From Holophagales bacterium (GTDB taxonomy: Bacteria > Acidobacteriota > Thermoanaerobaculia > Multivoradales > Multivoraceae), in the NCBI GenBank assembly GCA_009845425.1, contig VXZQ01000017.1:186083-250082 (forward strand): a stretch of DNA of 64,000 nucleotides, in the 5' to 3' direction. Made by a program: the position numbers and the translations under genes. Below are positions 58,079-64,000 of this stretch, piece by piece; the stretch's first letter is position 1; the number at the start of each line of letters is the position of its first letter. Under the pieces are notes generated by a model. That model saw nothing but the letters and a program-made list of their open reading frames with translations. It did no database searches and had not been told where the DNA came from.

Positions 58079-58918
58079 TCACTTTGCTGCCGGCTCGTAC
58101 CGTCCCGGCGCGCTTTCCCTCACCTTGCCCTCTTCGACCAAAGCGTCAAGGTGGGCGCGGAGGGAGAAGGCGGCAGGTCCGTGGAGCTTCGGGTCGACGT
58201 CGATGTAGATGCGTTCGACCATCTCGGGGATGGTGGCGACGCCGGCGGCGATGGCTTCGAGGGCCTGGTCGGTGCGTTGCTGGCGGTGGCGGTAGATCTC
58301 GTGGATGCGGTCGAGGGGCGGCTTGATCGACTCGCCGTGGCCCGGGTACAGGATGTCGACGCCACCGCCCTGGCCGAGTTCGAGTAGCCGCTCCAGGGAG
58401 GCCATGTACTGGTTCAGGTTGCCGTCGGGCGGGGCGATGATCGAGGTCGACCAGCCCATCACCAGGTCGGCGGTGAAGACGGCCCGCTCTTCCTCCAGCA
58501 GGAAGCAGAGGTGGTCGCTGGCGTGGCCCGGGGTGTGGAGGGCTACCAGGGTCGTGCCGCCGGCCGAGAGCCGGGAGCCGTCCTCCAGGCGCGGGCCGGC
58601 GGCAAACGGCGGCTGCTCGCTGAAGGCGCGGACCTCGGCCCCTGTGTGCTCGGCGACCCGCGGCGCCAGCGGCCAGTGGTCCCGGTGAGTGTGGCTGATC
58701 AGGACCGCGGCGACCTCACGGCCGCCGACGGCGCGCAGGATGGCCTCGAAGTGGGCGTCGTCCTCTTCCCCGGGGTCGAGCACGAAGGCCGGGCCGCCGT
58801 CACCGCCGATGACGTAGGTGTTCGTGCCCGGGCCGGTGAACATGCCCGGGTTGTCCTGGGTGACGCGCACGACGCGATCGGACAGCCGCACCGGCGTGCC
58901 CTTCAGGAGGGTGTCCAC
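58079..58918 (-). CDS. MBL-fold metallohydrolase, LACTB2-like
   Basis: A 279-residue metallo-beta-lactamase-fold hydrolase starting with GTG. It has NPGMFTGPGTNTYVIG, FVLDPGEEDDAH, the metal motif ISHTHRDHWPLA, LHTPGHASDHLCFLL, VFTADLVMGWST and the late YPGHGESI. The C-terminal winged-helix-like segment (RTDQALEAIAAGVATIPEMV) is found in LACTB2-type enzymes, some of which are single-strand ribonucleases. The substrate is not determined. It follows the NUDIX gene by 11 bases. Confidence 0.87.
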   Translation of the reverse strand: MDTLLKGTPVRLSDRVVRVTQDNPGMFTGPGTNTYVIGGDGGPAFVLDPGEEDDAHFEAILRAVGGREVAAVLISHTHRDHWPLAPRVAEHTGAEVRAFSEQPPFAAGPRLEDGSRLSAGGTTLVALHTPGHASDHLCFLLEEERAVFTADLVMGWSTSIIAPPDGNLNQYMASLERLLELGQGGGVDILYPGHGESIKPPLDRIHEIYRHRQQRTDQALEAIAAGVATIPEMVERIYIDVDPKLHGPAAFSLRAHLDALVEEGKVRESAPGRYEPAAK

Positions 58919-58929
58919 CGTGGGGCCCG

Positions 58930-59796
58930 TCAGCGGCTGAAGGCCCGCTGCCAGTCAGTGACGTTCGCCGCGGAGGGACGAATCGCGGCTTCTTCGTAGC
59001 CCTCGTCGCCGGGCAGCACGGGCCGGGCGGGTTCGTCTGGGGTCCTCCCCATCAATACGCGGGGCTGCATGACCGGGAAGCTCTCCTGGGCGTCCACGGC
59101 GGCGATGGCGGCGTCGGCGGTCTCGAACCGGGAGAGCTTCTGCAGGTTGCGGATGGTGGGAAAGATGATCATCCACTCCTTGCGACGCCCGCGCTCGAGC
59201 GCTTCCCGAGCGGTGACCCAGGCGGAACTCGTCAGTTCGTGGTCGTCGTGGGCGGCGGTCTGGTTCTGAGGTGCGCGCGTCACGAAGAAGCGGGTGTCGT
59301 AGCGCCGCGGCTGGCCCTCGGGGGTGATCCAGTGCGCCCAGTAGCTGATGCGGTCCGCGGCGAGGGTCAACCCTTCGGCGGCGGCGATGTCGAGCAGGGA
59401 CCGTTCGCCGGCATTCAGTTCGGCTCGCAGACCTTCGAAGTGCTGCTCGACCGCCCGGTCCGAGAAGTCGAGGATCTGTCCGTCACGGTCATAGGCCAGC
59501 AGAACGCCCGCCTCCTCGAAGCACTCCCGGATCGCGGCGACGTAGAAGGTCAGGCCGCCTTCTTCGAGCGCGAGCCGGGCGCTCGCCTCGCGGTCGCTGA
59601 GACCGTGGCAAAGCGCTTCGTCGACCCGGTCTTCGGGGTCGACGCGACCGCCCGGGAAAACGTAGGCGCCTCCGACAAAGTCGGACTGAATGTGGCGGCG
59701 TTCCATGAACACCTCGACCCCGCGGTCGCTGTCCCGCAGCAGGAGGACCGTCGAGGCGTGCCGGGCCGCCACCGGGGACATCGCCTGATCAACCAT
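58930..59796 (-). CDS. NUDIX hydrolase with an inserted Nudix box (NUDT19-like)
   Basis: A 288-residue hydrolase of nucleoside-diphosphate-linked compounds. The start STVLLLRDSDRGVEVFMERR and YVFPGGRVDPED lead into the Nudix box, but about 35 residues separate the Gly part from AAIRECFEEAGVLLAY. Such an insertion is a known feature of NUDT19/coenzyme A diphosphatase-like proteins. An acyl-CoA or CoA substrate is therefore plausible but unproven. It overlaps the dipeptidase gene by eight bases. Confidence 0.85.
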   Translation of the reverse strand: MVDQAMSPVAARHASTVLLLRDSDRGVEVFMERRHIQSDFVGGAYVFPGGRVDPEDRVDEALCHGLSDREASARLALEEGGLTFYVAAIRECFEEAGVLLAYDRDGQILDFSDRAVEQHFEGLRAELNAGERSLLDIAAAEGLTLAADRISYWAHWITPEGQPRRYDTRFFVTRAPQNQTAAHDDHELTSSAWVTAREALERGRRKEWMIIFPTIRNLQKLSRFETADAAIAAVDAQESFPVMQPRVLMGRTPDEPARPVLPGDEGYEEAAIRPSAANVTDWQRAFSR

Positions 59797-61075
59797 TCTC
59801 GCCGTCCAGTTCCTCGATCAGGTCGTCGGCCGGAGGCTCCATGGCGTGCAGGCGTCGGGCCGTGGCCTCCGCGGCGCGCAGGGCGCGCAGGAAACTGCGG
59901 CCAGCGATGTCCTTCAGTTCGTCGTCGCTATAGCCCCGTCGAACCAGTTCCACAAACAGATCGGGGAACGTCGAGGCGTCCTCGAGGCCGACCGGCACGG
60001 TCGGGATGCCGTCGTAGTCGGAGCCGATGCCCAGATGCGCGGTGCCGATCAGGTCGCGGATGTGGTCGATGTGGTCGGCCACGTCGCCGAGGGATGCCTG
60101 AGCTCCGGGATTCTCGCTTCGCCAGGCCATCAGCCGCCTGCGAATCTCCTCCGGCGCGGTTCCCGCGGTCATCAGTCGTCGGCGTTCGGCATCCAGGCGC
60201 TGGAAGGACTCCCGCACGTTCTCGTTGACGAAGGACGGCACGAAGGTGACCATGATCACGCCGCCGTTCTCGGCCAGCCGCCGCAGGACGTCGTCGGGCA
60301 CGTTTCGCGGGCTGGCGGTGACCGCGAACGCCGAGGAGTGGGAGAAGATGACGGGCGCTTCGGACTCGTCCAGCACATGGTGCATCGTCTGCGGCGAAAC
60401 GTGGGACAGATCCACCAGCATGCCGAGCCGGTTCATCTCGCGAATCACCCGCCGGCCGAACGCCGTCAACCCGCCGTGCGCCGGCTGGTCGGTCGCCGAG
60501 TCGGCCCAGGCGACGTTGCTGTTGTGCGTGAGGGTCATGTAGCGAACGCCAACCGCGTAGAGCTGGCGGAGGACTCCAAGGGACGACTCGATCGAGTGCC
60601 CGCCTTCGGCGCCGAGCAGGGACGCGATCCTGCCCGCCCCGTGGACGCGCTCGATGTCGTCCGCGCTGAGGGCCAGCTCCAGGTAGTCCGGATACCGCTC
60701 GATGAGCCGCCTGGTCAGGTCGACCTGCTCGAACACGACCCGGGCCGCGCCGGCCCCGCTATAGGAGGTCGGGATGTAGACCGACCAGAACTGGGCACCC
60801 ACTCCCCCCTGCCGCAGGCGCCGCAGGTCGGTGTGCATCGGCGGCTCGAGTGCCGTGGTGTCCCGAAAGTCGATCTCGTCGAGGTGGTTCGAAACCCGCG
60901 TCCGGTACTGCCACGGCACGTCGTTGTGGCCGTCGATCAGCGGCACCTCCCGGAGCAGCTCGAGTACGTGCTCCCGGCTGGCTCGGTCCTCCTGAGCGTC
61001 GGTCACGGGCGGTGAACCATAGCTCACCGCCGCAGCCACGACGGCGCCAAGAACAGCGCCGGTTGGTCTTCTCAT
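59789..61075 (-). CDS. Membrane dipeptidase, peptidase family M19
   Basis: A zinc dipeptidase of 428 residues from ATG 61075, with GGAGGGAG upstream. A signal peptide (MRRPTGAVLGAVVAAAVSYG) predicts export. Catalytic parts: PLIDGHNDVPWQYR (zinc HxD), LLGAEGGHSIESSLGVLRQL, MTLTHNSNVAWADSA, VDLSHVSPQTMHHVLD, PVIFSHSSAF and HLGIGSDYDGIP. It probably releases amino acids from dipeptides in the periplasm. The open frame further upstream is the shadow of the dehydrogenase gene on the other strand. Confidence 0.92.
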   Translation of the reverse strand: MRRPTGAVLGAVVAAAVSYGSPPVTDAQEDRASREHVLELLREVPLIDGHNDVPWQYRTRVSNHLDEIDFRDTTALEPPMHTDLRRLRQGGVGAQFWSVYIPTSYSGAGAARVVFEQVDLTRRLIERYPDYLELALSADDIERVHGAGRIASLLGAEGGHSIESSLGVLRQLYAVGVRYMTLTHNSNVAWADSATDQPAHGGLTAFGRRVIREMNRLGMLVDLSHVSPQTMHHVLDESEAPVIFSHSSAFAVTASPRNVPDDVLRRLAENGGVIMVTFVPSFVNENVRESFQRLDAERRRLMTAGTAPEEIRRRLMAWRSENPGAQASLGDVADHIDHIRDLIGTAHLGIGSDYDGIPTVPVGLEDASTFPDLFVELVRRGYSDDELKDIAGRSFLRALRAAEATARRLHAMEPPADDLIEELDGENG

Positions 61076-61137
61076 CCTGGCTCCCTCCTCTCGCAGCACG
61101 CGATTGTAGGGGAACCGGCAACGAATAGGATCGCCCG

Positions 61138-61896
61138 GTGCAGGACTGCTGGGCAAGGACGATCGGCATCGTCGGTCTTGGCAGCTTCGGCCGTTTTCTG
61201 GTCCGGCACCTGGGCGCCCGGTTCGACCTGCAGGTTTGGGATCGCCGCGACCTGAGCACGGAAGCCGCGGCTCTGGGCGCGCGCTGGACCGGCCTCGACG
61301 CCTGCGCCGGCTGCGACATCGTGATCCCGGCGGTCCCGGTCCAGGATCTCGACGGGCTGATCGCCGACCTGGCCCCGCGCCTGACACCGGACACGCTGGT
61401 CGTCGACGTCGCCTCGGTCAAGGTAAAGCCGCTCCGGATCCTGGAGCAGCGCCTGCCCCGGCAGGTCCAGTTCCTCGGCACCCACCCGATGTTCGGACCC
61501 CAGAGCGGTCGCGGCGGGATTCGCGGTTTGAAGGTCGTGCTCTGCCTCCCCGAGCGCCCGGTCGACAACGAACGGGTGCAGGCGGTGAGAGCCTTCCTGG
61601 AGTCGGACCTGGAGCTCCAGGTGCTCGAGATGTCAGCCGAGGAGCACGACTCCGAGATGGCCTACATCCAGGGCCTCACCCACTGGATGGCCAAGGCGCT
61701 CCGGGAAATCCACGTGCCGGACCCGGCTCTCGGCACGGTCGCCTACCGGCACATGATGAAGATCGAGGAGAACCTCCGCGACGACTCGGACGATCTGTTC
61801 CTGACCATCGCCCGCGAAAACCCGTTCGCCGCCGACGCCCGCCGGGAACTCCGGGAGAGGCTGCGCGAGATCGAGAAGGCGATCGAGCGGGACTAG
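61138..61896 (+). CDS. Prephenate/arogenate dehydrogenase-like protein
   Basis: A 252-residue TyrA-fold oxidoreductase with the dinucleotide motif IGIVGLGSFGRFLVRHLG, VIPAVPVQDL, VVDVASVKVKPLRIL and the substrate signature GTHPMFGPQSGR. The helical C-terminal domain is short (HDSEMAYIQGLTHWMAKAL). There is no ACT or chorismate mutase domain. The expected role is tyrosine synthesis, but no other aromatic gene is nearby. The start is a GTG at 61138, and the gene is divergent from the dipeptidase. Its TAG stop overlaps that of livF. Confidence 0.82.
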   Translation: MQDCWARTIGIVGLGSFGRFLVRHLGARFDLQVWDRRDLSTEAAALGARWTGLDACAGCDIVIPAVPVQDLDGLIADLAPRLTPDTLVVDVASVKVKPLRILEQRLPRQVQFLGTHPMFGPQSGRGGIRGLKVVLCLPERPVDNERVQAVRAFLESDLELQVLEMSAEEHDSEMAYIQGLTHWMAKALREIHVPDPALGTVAYRHMMKIEENLRDDSDDLFLTIARENPFAADARRELRERLREIEKAIERD

Positions 61897-62687
61897 GACA
61901 GCCAGCGCTTGCGGCGCCGATAGTGCTTGACGTCGCGGTAGCTCTTGCGCTGGCCGACCTGGGTCAGCCCGAGGTAGAACTCCTTGACGTCGGCGTTGTC
62001 CTGAAGCTCCGCCGGAGTCCCCTCGAGGACGACCCGGCCACCCTCCATGATGTAGCCGTAGTGGGCGATCTCCAGCGCGCGGGTGGCGTTCTGCTCGACC
62101 AGCAGGATCGTCGTCCCCTCGTCCCGGTTGATGCGCTGGATGATCTCGAAGATCTCCTGAACGAGGAGCGGCGCCAGGCCCAGTGACGGCTCGTCGAGCA
62201 GCATCAGCTTCGGCCGCGCCATCAGCGCCCGGCCGATGGCGAGCATCTGCTGCTCGCCGCCAGAGAGGAACCCGGCCATCGAGTTGCCCCGCTCCTTGAG
62301 GCGCGGAAAGTAGCCGTACACCCGTTCCAGCGCTTCGTCCGTGCCGCCCTTGTCCCGGGCCGTGTAGGCGCCGGCCAGGAGGTTCTCCTGCGGCGTCAGA
62401 TGTTCGAAGACCCGGCGCCCCTCCATGACCTGGAAGATGCCCCGGCGCACGATGTCCTCGGCGGGCAGCTTGTCGATCTGGATGCCCTCGAACTCGACGT
62501 TGCCGTCCGTGACCTCGCCGTCCTCGGGATGAAGCAGTCCCGATATCGCCTTGAGCGTGGTCGACTTGCCGGCGCCGTTCGTGCCCAGCAGCGCCGCGAT
62601 CTGACCCTGCTCCACCTTGAGCGAGAGCCCCTTGAGCACCAGGATGACGTCGTTGTAGATGACCTCGACGTTGTTCAGGGACAGCAT
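61893..62687 (-). CDS. livF: Branched-chain amino acid-type ABC transporter ATPase LivF
   Basis: A 264-residue ABC ATPase of the HAAT family. Walker A GTNGAGKST, Q-loop region VMEGRRVFEHLTPQENLLAG, signature FLSGGEQQMLAIGRALM, Walker B KLMLLDEPSLGLAP and the switch His replaced by the LivF-type VEQNATRALEI. The C-terminus has an unusual basic tail (KSYRDVKHYRRRKRWLS). LivG and permease genes are not adjacent; they may lie elsewhere or beyond the window. Confidence 0.92.
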   Translation of the reverse strand: MLSLNNVEVIYNDVILVLKGLSLKVEQGQIAALLGTNGAGKSTTLKAISGLLHPEDGEVTDGNVEFEGIQIDKLPAEDIVRRGIFQVMEGRRVFEHLTPQENLLAGAYTARDKGGTDEALERVYGYFPRLKERGNSMAGFLSGGEQQMLAIGRALMARPKLMLLDEPSLGLAPLLVQEIFEIIQRINRDEGTTILLVEQNATRALEIAHYGYIMEGGRVVLEGTPAELQDNADVKEFYLGLTQVGQRKSYRDVKHYRRRKRWLS

Positions 62688-62703
62688 GGCGTTCGGGCCT
62701 GCC

Positions 62704-63903
62704 CTACTCGGCCGCCCCCAGGGTGGAGGCCATCCGCATCTCGGTCACGGGTTGGAACTTGCCTTCCCTGATCTCGAAGATCCTCATGCCCTTGATGCCG
62801 CGATGGTCGGTGGACGTGAAAGTGACCGGCGCGGTCACACCGCCGGTGTCCCAGCCGTCGAAGGTCTCGAACGCAGCGAAGATGGAATCGCCGGTCACTT
62901 CGCCGGCAGCGGCCGCGCGTTCGATCGCCTCGGTCACCAGACTGGCGACCGCCCAGCCCTGGCCATAGAGCAAACCCTCCTCGTCGATCGACCCGCCCTT
63001 GGACGCGAGGTACTCGGCCGCCTCGTTCAGGCCGTCGATCCCCTCGCCCGGCGGCGAGTAGATGATCGAAGCCAGAACACCTTCCGCGGCGTCGCCCGCC
63101 AGATCCAGCAGCACCTCGTTGCTGCAGTAGTTCAGGCAGGCGAAGCGCAGGTCCAGGCCCAGGTCCCGCGCGTTCTTGACGGCAATGGAAACCGGTCCCG
63201 ACGTGTTCTGGAACACGACCGTGTTGGCGCCGGATTCGGCGATCCGGGTCAGCGTGGCGCTGAAGTCCGTGTTGCCCCGCGCCATCTCGTGCGGCGCCAT
63301 CTCGATGCCGCGCTGCTTCGCGTACTCCTCGCCGCCCTGGCGCCACGGCGAGAGACCGAACGGACTCGGGTGGTGCATCAGCGCGACGTTCGGCATCTCG
63401 CCTCCCGAGGCTTCCGCCTCTTCGATCAGGTAGTCGAGCAGGATGAAGAGCTGGTCGCTGTAGGTCGTGCCGACGAGGAAGTTGAAGGGGGCCTCGGACG
63501 GATCTCCCAGTACGTGGGAGAAGGATGCCGAGACGAAGGGAATGCGGTCGGCCGCGATCCGGCCGCGCAGGGCTTCGGTGTCGCCGGTGCCCCAGCCCAT
63601 GAACATGACCGCTCCGGCCTGGACGTACTCGGAGTAGAGCTGCTCGGCCTTCGCCACGTCGTAGCCGTAGTCGTTCCACAGCAGGTCGACCTCGCGGCCG
63701 GCGATGCCGCCGAGTTCGTTCAGGCGGTCGTAGTAGTCGCGGATCGCCTCGGCGTACAGGGTGCCCACGTCCGAGGTCGCGCCGGTCAGGTCGAAGATCG
63801 CACCGATCGTGATCGGAGCATCCGCTTCCGAAACCGGGTCGCCGCCTCCGCAGGCGGTGAGAAGCAACAGAGCTACAGCAGCAAGGCAAGCGAGACGGTT
63901 CAT
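62704..63903 (-). CDS. ABC transporter substrate-binding lipoprotein (Liv/amide type)
   Basis: A 399-residue periplasmic binding protein from ATG 63903 with a lipobox (LLLLTAC followed by GGGD). The mature part fits the type I binding fold: PITIGAIFDLTGATSDVGTLY, DVAKAEQLYSEYVQAG, a central SPFGLSPWRQGGEEYAKQRG and the C-terminal GIKGMRIFEIREGKF. AGGAG precedes the ATG by 8 bases. It is 16 bases upstream of livF, so the two are co-transcribed. Ligand unknown; amino acids, amides or urea are typical for the family. Confidence 0.9.
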   Translation of the reverse strand: MNRLACLAAVALLLLTACGGGDPVSEADAPITIGAIFDLTGATSDVGTLYAEAIRDYYDRLNELGGIAGREVDLLWNDYGYDVAKAEQLYSEYVQAGAVMFMGWGTGDTEALRGRIAADRIPFVSASFSHVLGDPSEAPFNFLVGTTYSDQLFILLDYLIEEAEASGGEMPNVALMHHPSPFGLSPWRQGGEEYAKQRGIEMAPHEMARGNTDFSATLTRIAESGANTVVFQNTSGPVSIAVKNARDLGLDLRFACLNYCSNEVLLDLAGDAAEGVLASIIYSPPGEGIDGLNEAAEYLASKGGSIDEEGLLYGQGWAVASLVTEAIERAAAAGEVTGDSIFAAFETFDGWDTGGVTAPVTFTSTDHRGIKGMRIFEIREGKFQPVTEMRMASTLGAAE

Positions 63904-63960
63904 GTCGTGGTCTCCTGAAGGGGCATGGCGGCCCCGGAACAGCCGGTCCGTAAGCAACGA

Positions 63961-63982
63961 ATCATACCGGCGCAAAGGCGCC
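63961..63982 (-). promoter_or_regulatory. Candidate -10 and adjacent inverted repeat upstream of the binding-protein gene
   Basis: On the minus strand TATGAT (63966-63961) could serve as a -10. Just upstream, GGCGC (63969-63973) and GCGCC (63978-63982) form a short inverted repeat across the spacer/-35 area, which could be an operator. No good -35 hexamer was found. Confidence 0.3.
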
Positions 63983-64000
63983 TAGTACGAGAACGGCCAG

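Noticed and set aside
60880..60900. T-arm-like GGTTCGAAACC resembling a tRNA
   Set aside because: It lies inside the dipeptidase coding sequence and no acceptor stem or anticodon arm can be drawn around it.

Overview
This is a high-GC (roughly two thirds G+C), gene-dense bacterial chromosome segment with almost no non-coding DNA and very frequent 1-4 base stop/start overlaps. The organism is a diderm with LPS: lpxC, lpxK, waaA, a secretin and a lipoprotein-type substrate-binding protein are all present. A hybrid type II secretion/type IV pilus operon (PilM/N/O/P-like genes next to GspD/E/F/G), DUF4390 linked to an NtrY/NtrX pair, and several large FG-GAP/ASPIC-type proteins fit Acidobacteriota or a related deep-branching phylum. 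That placement is inference from gene content, not from a phylogenetic marker. No rRNA, tRNA, CRISPR array, prophage or intact insertion sequence was seen.

Layout. (1) 1-1699, minus strand: 5' part of uvrA, translationally coupled to smpB. (2) 1700-9154, plus: lpxC behind a sigma-54-like promoter, then DUF4390, an NtrY-like kinase, an NtrX-like sigma-54 activator and selB. (3) 9208-18021: LLM-class oxidoreductase, convergent polA with an eroded proofreading domain, a 1180-residue exported TPR/FG-GAP protein, and an Na+-symporter. (4) 18041-20310, minus: waaA-lpxK. (5) 20453-32737, plus: a nearly gap-free run of ECF sigma factor, zinc anti-sigma factor, orphan secretin-N protein, gspF, gspE, pilM, pilN, pilO, pilP, gspD with a cohesin-like C-terminus, three pseudopilins and dut. 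(6) 32742-38274: yqgE, acnA, queE, gltA. (7) 38278-41248: MaoC hydratase and alpha-methylacyl-CoA racemase-like pair, divergent from pcnB. (8) 41255-48446, minus: Hal2-like phosphatase, rfbB-rfbA-rfbC, DUF4301, TVP38 protein and a mercuric-reductase-like flavoprotein. (9) 48468-56854, plus: a second ECF sigma factor, a membrane protein combining an anti-sigma-like N-terminus with a bactofilin-like beta-helix, two FG-GAP proteins and a TPR protein, the last three joined by ATGA overlaps. (10) 56855-58065: a spacer with a perfect 34-bp inverted repeat and a PIN/RHH toxin-antitoxin pair. (11) 58079-64000: MBL hydrolase, NUDIX hydrolase, M19 dipeptidase, TyrA-like dehydrogenase and a LivF/substrate-binding pair.

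The two regions most worth following up are both led by an ECF sigma factor and both build envelope structures: the hybrid secretion/pilus operon (region 5) and the beta-helix/FG-GAP/TPR operon (region 9). The second resembles no named system I know and is the best candidate for an undescribed one.
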